A stretch of 64,000 nucleotides of DNA from Mediterraneibacter glycyrrhizinilyticus (GCF_015560805.1 NZ_JADMSO010000001.1:248001-312000), one strand, 5' to 3'; positions 1 to 8,339 are shown, counted from the stretch's first letter. A program made the numbers and translations. The notes: generated from the sequence alone by a model not told the origin.

Positions 1-152
1 ACGTTTCTTTCGGAGGAACATCCCTGATCATTATCGTAGGTGTTGTGCTTGAGACGATCAAGCAGATCGAATCCCAGATGCTTGTACGCAACTATACGGG
101 ATTTTTGAACAACAAAGGAAATTCAATGAAAAACAGTTTCCTTGGATACTAA
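1..152 (+). CDS. secY: Protein translocase subunit SecY, C-terminal fragment
   Basis: The window opens inside this gene; about 49 codons remain, in the frame beginning at base 3 and ending with TAA at 150-152. The tail carries a hydrophobic last membrane segment ([17 protein letters not shown]), then [12 protein letters not shown] and a short cytoplasmic end, which is the usual SecY C-terminus. SecY is the channel of the Sec translocase in the cytoplasmic membrane. Its place directly before adk is the standard arrangement in the ribosomal protein operon of Gram-positive bacteria. The 5' part lies outside the window. Confidence 0.93.
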   Translation, partial: VSFGGTSLIIIVGVVLETIKQIESQMLVRNYTGFLNNKGNSMKNSFLGY

Positions 153-265
153 GAGATTTAGCTCGTTGTACCTGTCCGGATCAAAAGACAGGTGCGACGG
201 GTTAATGTGCGTTCCGGCGTACTAAAAAGATGACAGCAAATACATATAAAGGAGGGTTACACAAT

Positions 266-910
266 ATGAAGATTATTATGTTAGGCGCACCGGGTGCCGG
301 CAAGGGTACACAGGCGAAGAAAATTGCCGAGAAATATGCGATCCCGCACATTTCAACAGGAGACATTTTCCGGGCAAATATCAAGAACGGAACCGAACTC
401 GGTCAGAAAGCAAAAGGATATATGGATCAGGGACTTCTCGTTCCGGATGAACTGGTCGTAGATCTTGTTGCCGACCGCGTGAAGCAGGGCGACTGCAAAA
501 ACGGTTATGTGCTGGACGGATTCCCGAGAACGATCCCGCAGGCGGAAGCTCTGGATCATGCGCTTGCCGAGATGGGAGAAAAGATGGACTACGCGATCAA
601 TGTGGAAGTTCCGGATGAGAACATCGTCAACCGTATGTCAGGAAGAAGAGCCTGTGTGGACTGCGGAGCAACGTATCATATTGTGTATGCTCCGACCAAA
701 GAAGACGGAGTCTGCGACAAATGCGGCGGCAGCCTGATCCTGCGCGATGATGACAAACCGGAGACGGTGAAGAAGCGTCTCGGTGTGTATCATGACCAGA
801 CACAGCCGCTGATCGACTACTATACAAATGCCGGAATCTTAAAAGAAGTAGACGGCACGATCGAGATCGAAGATGTGTTCGGCGAGATCGTAAAGATCCT
901 GGGAGCGTAG
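266..910 (+). CDS. adk: Adenylate kinase
   Basis: Interconverts ATP + AMP and 2 ADP in the cytoplasm. The 214-residue protein has the P-loop [10 protein letters not shown] at residues 7-16, the DGFPRT AMP-binding motif, and a LID domain with four cysteines (CVDCG and CDKCGG), typical of the zinc-binding adenylate kinases of Gram-positive bacteria. An in-frame ATG exists 36 nt upstream, but the AGGAGGG ribosome site lies between it and the ATG at 266, so 266 is chosen. It follows secY by about 110 bp. A methionine aminopeptidase gene (map), often found directly downstream in Firmicutes, is absent here. Confidence 0.97.
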   Translation: MKIIMLGAPGAGKGTQAKKIAEKYAIPHISTGDIFRANIKNGTELGQKAKGYMDQGLLVPDELVVDLVADRVKQGDCKNGYVLDGFPRTIPQAEALDHALAEMGEKMDYAINVEVPDENIVNRMSGRRACVDCGATYHIVYAPTKEDGVCDKCGGSLILRDDDKPETVKKRLGVYHDQTQPLIDYYTNAGILKEVDGTIEIEDVFGEIVKILGA

Positions 911-913
911 TCA

Positions 914-1138
914 ATGGAACTGAAGCCGGGAATGCTCGCCAGATCGAAAGCCGGGCGGGATAAGGATTGTATATATGTTATAAGATCTGTCAATGATGAA
1001 TATGTATATCTGGCGGACTCTCTCGAGGAGGGAACCCGCCGGATCAAGAAAAAGAACCGGAAACATATTCAGGTAATAAAGAAAACAGGAAATGTAAAGT
1101 GCGAAGCGCACGGGAGGATTAAGCATGTCAAAAGCTGA
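914..1138 (+). CDS. KOW-domain RNA-binding protein (L14E/L6E/L27E-like)
   Basis: A 74-residue basic protein starting [23 protein letters not shown], which fits a KOW-type RNA-binding fold. Small proteins of this kind sit just before infA in many Clostridia and are annotated as ribosomal L14E/L6E/L27E-like; their role is not established. It begins three bases after the adk stop and its last 14 bases overlap the start of infA, so translation is probably coupled to both neighbours. Apart from the KOW-like N-terminal half no catalytic motif is visible, and the C-terminal half is lysine/arginine rich. Confidence 0.8.
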   Translation: MELKPGMLARSKAGRDKDCIYVIRSVNDEYVYLADSLEEGTRRIKKKNRKHIQVIKKTGNVKCEAHGRIKHVKS

Positions 1139-1343
1139 CGTAATCGAAATCGAAGGAGTCGTAGTTGAAAAACTGCCGAATGCGATGTTTAAAGTTGAGT
1201 TGGAGAACGGACACATTGTTCTGGCGCATATCAGCGGAAAACTGCGTATGAATTTTATTAAGATTTTGCCGGGAGACAAGGTAACTTTGGAAATGTCTCC
1301 GTATGACCTCAGCAAAGGTAGAATTGTCTGGAGAGACAAATAA
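1125..1343 (+). CDS. infA: Translation initiation factor IF-1
   Basis: A 72-residue S1-like OB-fold protein that binds the A site of the 30S subunit during initiation. The sequence [20 protein letters not shown] and the ending GRIVWRDK match IF-1 over its full usual length. The start is preceded by GGGAGGATTA, located inside the last codons of the KOW gene, so the two genes are translationally coupled. Downstream there is a 190-bp gap containing a promoter before rpmJ. Confidence 0.97.
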   Translation: MSKADVIEIEGVVVEKLPNAMFKVELENGHIVLAHISGKLRMNFIKILPGDKVTLEMSPYDLSKGRIVWRDK

Positions 1344-1420
1344 ATATCGATATAGTGAAATAAAACAACGAAACAGTATAAAAAAGATGCAAAATTGTGA
1401 ATCAATAACACAAAAAGGTG

Positions 1421-1450
1421 TTGACTTTGCGATGAATTAGGCGTTATAAT
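1421..1450 (+). promoter_or_regulatory. Sigma-A-type promoter upstream of rpmJ
   Basis: TTGACT (1421-1426), an 18-bp spacer and a perfect TATAAT (1445-1450). It lies in the gap between infA and rpmJ, so rpmJ-rpsM-rpsK-rpsD-rpoA-rplQ can be transcribed independently of the upstream operon. Basis: consensus match only. Confidence 0.7.
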
Positions 1451-1532
1451 ATCAAATGGTTGTTTTTGGGTAGGTGTGTCCAAAAATATCCGTAGCATAA
1501 GGATTCAGCAAAGGATGGAAGGAGGATTTGAC

Positions 1533-1646
1533 ATGAAGGTTAGATCATCAGTAAAACCAATCTGTGAAAAATGCAAGATTATCAAGAGAAAAGGAAGTAT
1601 CCGCGTAATCTGCGAAAATCCGAAGCACAAACAGAGACAGGGCTAA
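1533..1646 (+). CDS. rpmJ: Ribosomal protein L36 (bL36), zinc-ribbon type
   Basis: Only 37 codons, easily missed. [20 protein letters not shown] continues to a second Cys and a His near the C-terminus and ends KQRQG. The CxxC plus C...H ligand set marks the zinc-containing (C+) form of L36. A GGAGG ribosome site lies seven bases before the ATG. It is separated from infA by a promoter and from rpsM by more than 430 bp of structured, apparently non-coding sequence, which is unusual because these genes are normally tightly packed. Confidence 0.97.
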   Translation: MKVRSSVKPICEKCKIIKRKGSIRVICENPKHKQRQG

Positions 1647-1689
1647 TTTATTAGTTTTGAGGAGAATTTGTGCAACAAAATTAGGCGGC

Positions 1690-2045
1690 TGACAGTGCGA
1701 CACACCAGGCGGTGTGTAGACTGTTTAATATACAGTAAGGTTACACCAGGCGACTATCACAGGTACCGGTAGAGTCGGTGTTCGCTGCATTTGGGCTGTA
1801 CGGCATATTCCCATGCCGATACATGAGAGGACCTGGCATTCACAGCAGGAAAATCCGGTTTGAAGAAACCGTCGGATGCAGAATGTATATTGCTTATAAT
1901 ACCCGGAGAAAGAGCGGTATATAAAAAAGAACCGTGCCGGGAAAGGGCATGGTAGCATGCCTGGGCGGTACCGACCTCGAAAGATCATGTCGGGAAACCC
2001 CAGTTAGGGACAATATGTAACACGCCAAGCCAGTCAGACTGGCAA
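1690..2045 (+). ncRNA. Candidate structured RNA leader between rpmJ and rpsM
   Basis: No plausible reading frame, but at least seven hairpins can be drawn by eye: 1700-1717 (ACACACC/GGTGTGT), 1765-1779 (ACCG/CGGT), 1801-1818 (CGGCAT/ATGCCG), 1853-1877 (ATCCG-GTTT/AAAC..CGGAT), 1931-1953 (ACCGTGCC/GGCATGGT), 1946-1961 (GGCATG/CATGCC) and 2029-2043 (GCCAGT/ACTGGC). The fifth and sixth share 1946-1951 and cannot form together, as in a switch. The region ends about 25 bp before the rpsM ribosome site, so autoregulation by a ribosomal protein (S4 or S13, as in alpha-operon leaders) is a reasonable guess. I do not recognise it as a known Rfam family. Confidence 0.45.
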
Positions 2046-2082
2046 AGCAAACAGAGACAAAAAGAAAATGGAGGAAAGACAC

Positions 2083-2451
2083 ATGGCTCGTATTGCAGGT
2101 GTAGACTTACCAAGAGACAAACGTGTAGAAATCGGTTTGACTTATATTTATGGAATTGGAAGAACAAGCGCAAACCGTATCTTAGCAGAGGCAGGAATCG
2201 ATCCGAGCACTCGCGTAAGAGATCTGACTCAGGAAGATGTAAAGAAGATCAGTGAGATCATCGACGCATCTCAGGTTGTAGAAGGTGACCTGAGAAGAGA
2301 GATCCAGCTGAACATCAAGAGACTGAAAGAAATCGGATGTTACCGTGGAATCCGTCATAGAAAAGGACTTCCGGTTCGTGGTCAGAAGACAAAGACGAAC
2401 GCAAGAACATGTAAAGGTCCGAAGAGAACAGTAGCAAACAAGAAGAAATAA
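2083..2451 (+). CDS. rpsM: Ribosomal protein S13 (uS13)
   Basis: A 122-residue protein starting [26 protein letters not shown], with the helix-two-turn-helix core and the basic tail [19 protein letters not shown] that contacts 16S rRNA and the tRNA P site. An in-frame ATG at 2068 is the base run that forms the GGAGGAAAG ribosome site itself, so 2083 is the start. It is the first gene after the long structured gap and heads the rpsM-rpsK-rpsD-rpoA-rplQ block. Confidence 0.97.
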   Translation: MARIAGVDLPRDKRVEIGLTYIYGIGRTSANRILAEAGIDPSTRVRDLTQEDVKKISEIIDASQVVEGDLRREIQLNIKRLKEIGCYRGIRHRKGLPVRGQKTKTNARTCKGPKRTVANKKK

Positions 2452-2497
2452 AACTTGTAAACCAATTTTGTAGAAAGAAGAAAGTAGGTTAGTTTAA

Positions 2498-2893
2498 ATG
2501 GCTAAGAAAGTTACAAAGAAAGTGACAAAAAAACGTGTCAAGAAAAACGTTGAACGGGGACAGGCTCACATCCAGTCATCTTTTAATAATACGATCGTAA
2601 CATTAACAGATGCACAGGGAAATGCTCTTTCATGGGCAAGTGCAGGCGGTCTTGGATTTAGAGGTTCAAGGAAATCTACTCCATATGCAGCTCAGATGGC
2701 AGCAGAAACAGCAGCAAAAGCAGCTCTGCCGCACGGTCTGAAGACAGTAGATGTTTTCGTAAAAGGACCTGGATCAGGAAGAGAAGCAGCGATCCGTGCA
2801 CTTCAGGCATGTGGTATTGACGTAGTAAGCATCAAAGACGTTACTCCGGTACCGCACAACGGATGCCGCCCGCCGAAACGCAGAAGAGTCTAA
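2498..2893 (+). CDS. rpsK: Ribosomal protein S11 (uS11)
   Basis: A 131-residue 30S platform protein with a lysine-rich N-terminus ([18 protein letters not shown]) followed by the conserved core [36 protein letters not shown] and the C-terminal [18 protein letters not shown]. Normal length for Firmicutes apart from the slightly extended basic leader. It lies 46 bp after rpsM and is preceded by an AGAAAGAAGAAAGTAGG purine tract serving as ribosome site. Confidence 0.97.
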   Translation: MAKKVTKKVTKKRVKKNVERGQAHIQSSFNNTIVTLTDAQGNALSWASAGGLGFRGSRKSTPYAAQMAAETAAKAALPHGLKTVDVFVKGPGSGREAAIRALQACGIDVVSIKDVTPVPHNGCRPPKRRRV

Positions 2894-2982
2894 TCGAAGA
2901 CGAATTGCAGGCAGGTCAGATAGAGGTAACGAAGTGAGTTGCAGATATTCTGCAATGTAATCATATAGGAGGAAGCATAACT

Positions 2983-3576
2983 ATGGCAGTAAATAGAGTT
3001 CCAGTTCTTAAAAGATGCCGTTCATTAGGCATGGACCCGATCTATTTAGGAATTAATAAAAAATCCAACAGACAGCTGAAAAGATCCAACAGAAAGATGA
3101 GCGAGTATGGTCTTCAGCTGCGTGAGAAACAGAAAGCAAAATTCATCTACGGAGTTCTGGAGAAACCTTTCAGAAACTACTACGCAAAAGCAAAACAGAT
3201 GGAAGGAATGACAGGTGAAAACCTGATGACCATTCTAGAATCCAGATTGGACAACGTAATGTTCCGTATGGGATTTGCAAGAACAAGAAAAGAAGCAAGA
3301 CAGATCGTTGATCACAAACACGTACTTGTAAACGGTAAACAGGTAAATATCCCGTCTTACCTTGTAAAAGCAGGAGACGTTATTGAAATCAAAGAGAAAC
3401 ACAAAGGATGCCAGAGATACAAAGACATTCTTGAAGTAACAGGCGGAAACATGATTCCGGATTGGCTGGAAGTAGATGCTGAGAACCTGAAAGGTGAAGT
3501 AAAAGAACTTCCGAAGCGTGAAGCGATCGATGTTCCGGTTGACGAGATGCTGATCGTCGAGTTGTATTCTAAATAA
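2983..3576 (+). CDS. rpsD: Ribosomal protein S4 (uS4)
   Basis: A 197-residue primary 16S rRNA-binding protein. It has the S4 N-terminal domain (VPVLKRCRSLGMDP) and the RNA-binding S4 alpha-L motif (LESRLDNVMFRMGFARTRKEARQIVDHKHVLVNGK), ending in VDEMLIVELYSK. The start follows AGGAGG by eight bases. In many bacteria S4 represses its own operon by binding mRNA; here the structured region upstream of rpsM is the obvious candidate target, which is inference. Confidence 0.97.
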   Translation: MAVNRVPVLKRCRSLGMDPIYLGINKKSNRQLKRSNRKMSEYGLQLREKQKAKFIYGVLEKPFRNYYAKAKQMEGMTGENLMTILESRLDNVMFRMGFARTRKEARQIVDHKHVLVNGKQVNIPSYLVKAGDVIEIKEKHKGCQRYKDILEVTGGNMIPDWLEVDAENLKGEVKELPKREAIDVPVDEMLIVELYSK

Positions 3577-3673
3577 TAGAATCCAATCAGTGCGCAAGGC
3601 GCGGAAACGTGTCTTGTGCATTGGTATATCGTATCCCCTCAACATATATTAACCCATAAGGAGGGTCTGTGTA

Positions 3674-4633
3674 GTGTTTGATTTTAATAAACCTAATATT
3701 GAAATTACAGAGATTTCAGAAGATAAGAAATATGGACGTTTTGTTGTAGAACCTCTGGAAAGAGGATACGGAACGACTCTCGGCAATTCCCTGAGAAGAA
3801 TCATGCTTTCTTCACTTCCGGGAGCTGCGATCAGTTCTGTAAAGATTGACGGGGTTCTTCATGAATTCAGTTCTATTCCGGGTGTAAAAGAAGATGTGAC
3901 AGAGATCATCATGAACTTAAAGTCTCTTGCGATCAAAAACACATCTGAATCAGACGAAGTGAAGACTGCATATATCGAATTTGAGGGTGAGGGCGTTGTA
4001 ACAGGCGCTGACATCCAGGCAGACTCTGATATTGAGATTATGAATCCTGAGCAGGTCATTGCCACTTTAAGCGGCGGCAAAGACAGCAAATTGTATATGG
4101 AACTTACCATTACAAAAGGCAGAGGATACGTGAGCGCAGACAAGAACAAGAGTGAAGATATGCCGATCGGCGTGATCCCGATCGACTCCATCTATACACC
4201 GGTAGAGCGTGTGAACCTGACAGTAGAGAACACGCGTGTCGGTCAGATCACTGACTATGACAAACTGACACTGGACGTATGGACTAAGGGAACATTACTT
4301 CCGGACGAGGCTGTCAGCCTTGCTGCGAAAGTACTCAGCGAACATCTGAAATTATTTATCGATCTGTCCGAAGTTGCACAGGCAGCGGAAGTTATGATCG
4401 AAAAAGAAGACGATGAGAAAGAGAAAGTTCTGGAGATGAGCATCGACGAACTTGAACTGTCCGTCCGCTCATACAATTGTCTGAAGAGAGCAGGAATCAA
4501 CACCGTTGAAGAACTCACGAACAAGACACCGGAAGATATGATGAAAGTACGAAACCTCGGACGTAAGTCTCTGGAAGAAGTACTTGCCAAATTGAAAGAA
4601 CTCAACTTAGAACTAAACTCAGGCGACGAGTAG
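3674..4633 (+). CDS. rpoA: DNA-directed RNA polymerase subunit alpha
   Basis: A 319-residue subunit that nucleates RNA polymerase assembly. The N-terminal dimerisation domain is recognisable from [25 protein letters not shown] and the C-terminal domain from [26 protein letters not shown] and [12 protein letters not shown], the part that contacts UP elements and activators. Translation starts at a GTG codon (3674) behind AAGGAGGG. The gene follows rpsD by about 100 bp and is followed by rplQ. Confidence 0.97.
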   Translation: MFDFNKPNIEITEISEDKKYGRFVVEPLERGYGTTLGNSLRRIMLSSLPGAAISSVKIDGVLHEFSSIPGVKEDVTEIIMNLKSLAIKNTSESDEVKTAYIEFEGEGVVTGADIQADSDIEIMNPEQVIATLSGGKDSKLYMELTITKGRGYVSADKNKSEDMPIGVIPIDSIYTPVERVNLTVENTRVGQITDYDKLTLDVWTKGTLLPDEAVSLAAKVLSEHLKLFIDLSEVAQAAEVMIEKEDDEKEKVLEMSIDELELSVRSYNCLKRAGINTVEELTNKTPEDMMKVRNLGRKSLEEVLAKLKELNLELNSGDE

Positions 4634-4752
4634 GAGCCGGAGAATATTTGCTTAATACTTAAATATCCTGTCGGTAAGCCCGATGAGTACGGCGGGAGCA
4701 TTTGATTAATAAGCCCGAAGATTGCATAACCAAATGTAGGAGGAAAATGAAA

Positions 4753-5289
4753 ATGGCAAAATATAGAAAACTCGGAAGAACAGCAAGCCAGAGAAAGGCT
4801 CTGCTTAGAAACCAGGTAACAGCACTTCTGAACAACGGAAAGATCGTTACAACAGAAGCGAAAGCAAAAGAGATCCGCAAGATCGCTGAAGGTCTCATCG
4901 CTATGGCTGTAAAAGAGAAAGACAACTTTGAAGAAGTAACTGTAAAAGCAAAAGTTGCTCGTAAAGACAGCGAAGGCAAGAGAGTGAAAGAAGTAGTAGA
5001 CGGAAAGAAAGTAACTGTTTACGACGAAGTTGAAAAAACGATCAAGAAAGATATGCCGAGCAGACTTCATGCAAGAAGAGAGATGCTGAAAGTTCTCTAT
5101 CCTGTAAAAGAAGTTCCGACTGCAGTAGCAGGAAGAAAGAAAAATACAAAAGAAGTTGATCTCGTAGATAAGCTGTTCTCAGAGATCGCACCGAAATATG
5201 CAGATCGTAACGGTGGTTACACAAGAATCGTTAAGATCGGTCAGCGTAAAGGTGATGCGGCAATGGAAGTTCTGATCGAACTTGTTTAA
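4753..5289 (+). CDS. rplQ: Ribosomal protein L17 (bL17) with internal insertion
   Basis: The ends match bL17: MAKYRKLGRTASQRKALLRN at the start and YADRNGGYTRIVKIGQRKGDAAMEVLIELV at the end. At 178 residues it is about 60 longer than the usual 113-130. The excess lies mainly between the KEKD segment and the LHARREML helix (about residues 55-105, lysine- and glutamate-rich, with charged VKAKVARKDSEGKRVKE), with a smaller extension after VLYPVKE. The start at 4753 is preferred to the ATG at 4747 because the AGGAGG site is nine bases away instead of three. Last gene of the operon, followed by a strong terminator. Confidence 0.95.
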   Translation: MAKYRKLGRTASQRKALLRNQVTALLNNGKIVTTEAKAKEIRKIAEGLIAMAVKEKDNFEEVTVKAKVARKDSEGKRVKEVVDGKKVTVYDEVEKTIKKDMPSRLHARREMLKVLYPVKEVPTAVAGRKKNTKEVDLVDKLFSEIAPKYADRNGGYTRIVKIGQRKGDAAMEVLIELV

Positions 5290-5307
5290 TTAAAAATTGA
5301 TCATGTG

Positions 5308-5357
5308 GAAAGAGCATTGTTTCATTTTCGGAAGAAATGGAATGATGCTCTTTCTTT
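5308..5357 (+). terminator. Rho-independent terminator after rplQ
   Basis: A long stem with arms GAAAGAGCAT and ATGCTCTTTC, continued by TTTCATT/AATGGAA-type pairing around a TTCGG-containing loop, then a T-rich tail. It closes the ribosomal protein operon. Confidence 0.85.
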
Positions 5358-5383
5358 ACATTCAATGTGGAAAATGCTATTCT
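5355..5383 (+). promoter_or_regulatory. Promoter of the 5419 unit
   Basis: TTTACA (5355-5360), a 17-bp spacer and TATTCT (5378-5383) preceded by TGC, an extended -10. It overlaps the tail of the rplQ terminator and drives the next gene, which starts 36 bp downstream. Confidence 0.55.
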
Positions 5384-5418
5384 AATGTGTATAAGGTTTC
5401 TCTGAGGGGGGCGGGATT

Positions 5419-6360
5419 GTGAAAAAGAAGTATCAAAATATCGGAAAAATTGTTTTTATCATAATTATGGGGATCGGATTGCTTTATGCGTTCTGGAATC
5501 TTTTAAGCAGCCGCTTTTTACTTGGAGAGAACAAGAAAGAAGTGGAAATGGCAACGGAAAAGATTCTTTCGTCCGTAAAAAATGCAGATCGTATGGAGTG
5601 TTATACATGGGTTTACCGGGATCTTGCGGAGGAAGAGCTTTGGGATCCGCAGTATGATGTGAAAATGGTCCACGATTTTGAACATCAGAAATTCCAGACC
5701 ATGAAAGCGGATAAGAAAGAGATCATCGACTATACGAAAGAAGATATTGAAGTGTATTCCCGCGGCATTTCTCCTGTTTATATTCCGGACGGCGAGGGGC
5801 TGCGCACAGCTCTTCTGGATCGGTGGCTGAAATATGAGGGCGCTAAAACATACGGAAAACAGCAGATCAAAGGTATGACGGATTTCATTTCTTATGGGTA
5901 TCTGGAAAATCCGGATTATCTTCTGAGCATCAAGGAAGAAGACACGGAAGATGTGGGCGGCATGACATGCCGGAAATACAAGGTACGCGTACGCAATACG
6001 TTAAGACAGGAAAAAAGCGGTGAGGAAAGTGACTTTGAATTCCGTAAGGCGATCAGCGCCAACGGTTTGGATGTGTTGGAATTAAAAGCAAGTTATCCAC
6101 AGGTGTACCGTCTTTTAAAAGAAAGTTTCAACAAGGATGCGGAAGAATTTTTCGTATGGGTGGATAACAATGACGTAATGGTACAGATCGAGCGGGATTA
6201 TACGTTTCAGTATTACGTCAATGTGATGAAAGAACATTCCGAGAAGATCGAGGAACTCGTCGGGCAATATGATTATCCGAAAATCGTCTGCCATCAGCAG
6301 TATCGCTATTCACCGGAATGTCAGACCATCGAGATGCCGGAAGCATTTGAGGAGATGTAA
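5419..6360 (+). CDS. Membrane-anchored protein of unknown function
   Basis: 313 residues starting at GTG behind GAGGGGG. Residues 9-27 (GKIVFIIIMGIGLLYAFWN) form one hydrophobic helix after a short basic stretch, so the protein is probably anchored with the rest outside the membrane. The remaining part is rich in charged and aromatic residues with alternating strands and helices (for example GGMTCRKYKVRVRNTLRQ). No lipobox, catalytic motif or repeat is visible, and I do not recognise the family. It has its own promoter after the ribosomal operon and is followed 21 bp later by a hydrolase gene, suggesting co-transcription. Confidence 0.75.
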   Translation: MKKKYQNIGKIVFIIIMGIGLLYAFWNLLSSRFLLGENKKEVEMATEKILSSVKNADRMECYTWVYRDLAEEELWDPQYDVKMVHDFEHQKFQTMKADKKEIIDYTKEDIEVYSRGISPVYIPDGEGLRTALLDRWLKYEGAKTYGKQQIKGMTDFISYGYLENPDYLLSIKEEDTEDVGGMTCRKYKVRVRNTLRQEKSGEESDFEFRKAISANGLDVLELKASYPQVYRLLKESFNKDAEEFFVWVDNNDVMVQIERDYTFQYYVNVMKEHSEKIEELVGQYDYPKIVCHQQYRYSPECQTIEMPEAFEEM

Positions 6361-6381
6361 AGCAGAGAAAAGGTGAGACCG

Positions 6382-6996
6382 ATGAAATTTATTTTTGTAC
6401 ACGGTATGGGACATACGGCAGCAAGTTGGGAAGAGACAATTTCATATATGAAAAATAAACAGGATATTGTATGCCCGGATTTATCGGCGATCTTGAACGG
6501 AAAAGAAGCCAGTTATCCTAATTTATGTTCTGCATTTGCAGAATATTGCAATCAGTTTGAAGAGCAGATTCATCTATGCGGTCTCTCACTGGGAGGCGTC
6601 TTAGCGTTGGATTATTCTTTGAAGTTTCCCGAGAAAGTGAAGTCACTGGTTCTGATCGGCACTCCGCACAAAATACCGAAATTTATGCTCTCCGTTCAAA
6701 ACGTGATTTTCCGTTTTTTCCCAAAATCCATGTTTGATGGTATGGTCTTTGATAAAAATGCAACCTCCGTATTGACAAATTCCATGAGGGAACTGGATTT
6801 TACGGATAAAGTCAAAATGGTGCAATGTCCGACACTGGTACTATGCGGGGAAAAGGACAGCGCCAATAAGAAATCCGCATATTATCTCGCAGAGAACATT
6901 CCACATGCAGAGTTGAAAGTGATAAAAAATACCGGGCACATTGTGAATGAAGAGAATCCCAAAGGTTTGGCGGAGATTTTGGATTCCTGGAGATGA
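6382..6996 (+). CDS. Alpha/beta-fold hydrolase
   Basis: A 204-residue cytoplasmic serine hydrolase. It has the oxyanion-hole region FVHGMGHTAASWEETI near the N-terminus, the nucleophile elbow GLSLGG (Ser in G-x-S-x-G), an aspartate in LVLCGEKDSAN and the C-terminal GHIVNEENP supplying the catalytic His. The length is near the lower end for the family and the cap domain is short. The ATG at 6382 is chosen because AAAGGTGA lies eight bases upstream, ahead of a GTG at 6373 that overlaps it. Substrate unknown. Confidence 0.85.
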   Translation: MKFIFVHGMGHTAASWEETISYMKNKQDIVCPDLSAILNGKEASYPNLCSAFAEYCNQFEEQIHLCGLSLGGVLALDYSLKFPEKVKSLVLIGTPHKIPKFMLSVQNVIFRFFPKSMFDGMVFDKNATSVLTNSMRELDFTDKVKMVQCPTLVLCGEKDSANKKSAYYLAENIPHAELKVIKNTGHIVNEENPKGLAEILDSWR

Positions 6997-7079
6997 TTTT
7001 TAACCTTTCCTTTTTGAAAAATCTGCCGATAAAATATATAGGACTATGTATCGGAAAAATGGAGGAAAGGAGCAGGATC

Positions 7080-8144
7080 ATGAAAATTCAGGAAACAATT
7101 CCCAATGATTTTTCAACTCGAAATCTAGTGAGAACCAGATCGATTCAACCGGAAGAAAAGAGAACGAGAGAACTTTCTACATCGGAAAAGTTGATGGAAG
7201 AATTGAGAAATAATTATAAAAATATTCAGTTTGATTTTGTTGATTTCAAAAATGATTCTCAACTGAAAGAATATGCGATGTCGAAACCGGGAATGAATCA
7301 TGTTGCGATCTCGAAAGAGTTACTGAATAAAATGGCAGAGGACGAAAAGCTGTATACAGAAGTAAAAGAAATTTTATCGTCACTATCGAAGTATCAAGAA
7401 AATTCTATGATAGAAGCTTATCTGTCAGGGAAGAAATTAAATGGAATGGGTTTGGTGCTTGACGAAAATGGGGAAGTCTCCAAATGGACGAATATGGAAG
7501 AAATTCCGGAAGAAACATACTGGATTCCAAAACATGAGACAGAATCGACGACATCATCCTTTTCTTCAACGACGGAAAAAAAGAATATATATGAGATTCC
7601 TTACAAATATTCACAAAGCCGTCATATGATGCGCCTTGCCAACGCAAAGAATGTTACAAGTGTCAGAGGTGTGATTGCGGCAAGTCAAAGTGAAATTGGA
7701 AAAGTAAAGTTGAAAATTTCAGATCCAAAAGAGGCGGCAGTCATCATACGGAAGATCAAAAATGTGATACGAAATGGGAATATTAAAATTGCGAGGCTGC
7801 ATAAGGAAGAACGATTGTTTCGAGCGGAACGTCTGGCGGAGAAACGAAAGAAAGCTGCGTTGGAACGTCAGTTGGCAGAGCAGCTCCGCAAAAAAAAGAT
7901 TGCCCGTAAAGCGCAGGAACATTGTCAGACAGCCTCATTCGATGATATTTTTGGAAAACCGTCTGTAAATGACGAACGATACAGGCAGATCAGTGAACAG
8001 TATGCGTCGGTTGCAGCATTAGGAGTGGGAGCGGCGTCGGTTTCGGCTTCGGCTGTAACAACGGTTCCGCAGACAGCACTTACAGGCGGAAGTGGCGGGG
8101 AGATCAGTATTGTTTCCACAGGTGTCATTAATAGTAGTGTATAA
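7080..8144 (+). CDS. Unknown charged protein with low-complexity tail
   Basis: 354 residues. The frame is open further upstream, but GGAGGAAAGGAG lies just before the ATG at 7080, which fixes the start. The N-terminal half (residues 35-150) is a mixed alpha/beta region; residues 215-285 are extremely basic and helical (RLHKEERLFRAERLAEKRKK, then RKKKIARKAQEH), a likely coiled coil; the last 45 residues switch to Ala, Val, Ser, Thr and Gly. No signal peptide or membrane helix. I do not recognise the family. The gene is more AT-rich than its neighbours and ends at a perfect terminator. Confidence 0.72.
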   Translation: MKIQETIPNDFSTRNLVRTRSIQPEEKRTRELSTSEKLMEELRNNYKNIQFDFVDFKNDSQLKEYAMSKPGMNHVAISKELLNKMAEDEKLYTEVKEILSSLSKYQENSMIEAYLSGKKLNGMGLVLDENGEVSKWTNMEEIPEETYWIPKHETESTTSSFSSTTEKKNIYEIPYKYSQSRHMMRLANAKNVTSVRGVIAASQSEIGKVKLKISDPKEAAVIIRKIKNVIRNGNIKIARLHKEERLFRAERLAEKRKKAALERQLAEQLRKKKIARKAQEHCQTASFDDIFGKPSVNDERYRQISEQYASVAALGVGAASVSASAVTTVPQTALTGGSGGEISIVSTGVINSSV

Positions 8145-8148
8145 AAAG

Positions 8149-8199
8149 AATGCGTGCGTAAGAAACAACAAAAGGGTTTCTTACGCACGCATTTTTTCT
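8149..8199 (+). terminator. Rho-independent terminator
   Basis: Perfect 18-bp stem (AATGCGTGCGTAAGAAAC and its complement) around a nine-base loop, followed by TTTTTTCTC. It begins directly after the stop codon of the 7080 gene. Confidence 0.92.
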
Positions 8200-8309
8200 C
8201 AGCAAGATCCACAGACCTTACATCGTCAATGTACAAAAGTGCGTTACGGATTCCGTCAATATCCATAATAACGTTAAAAAAATAACGTTATATTTTTAAC
8301 AAAAAAGTA

Positions 8310-8339
8310 TTGACAAATAATTAACAAATGCATTATACT
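8310..8339 (+). promoter_or_regulatory. adhE promoter overlapped by a Rex-like operator
   Basis: TTGACA (8310-8315), 18-bp spacer and TATACT (8334-8339). The bases 8310-8327 read TTGACAAATAATTAACAA, which fits the Rex palindrome TTGTTAA-N4-TTAACAA with a perfect right half and 5 of 7 in the left. Rex is the NADH-sensing repressor that controls adhE in many Clostridia. A weaker second half-site copy (TTAACAA at 8296-8302) lies just upstream. No rex gene is in the window. Confidence 0.65.

Noticed and set aside
1880-1905. Second promoter (TTATAAT near 1895) directly upstream of rpsM
   Set aside because: The -10 is good but no acceptable -35 lies 16-19 bp upstream, and the sequence is part of the structured region.
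1690-2045. Group II intron between rpmJ and rpsM, suggested by a GTGCGAC sequence near the left edge and many stems
   Set aside because: No domain V-like hairpin, no maturase gene and no AY-type 3' end with domain VI was found; a decayed intron cannot be fully excluded, but a leader RNA fits better.
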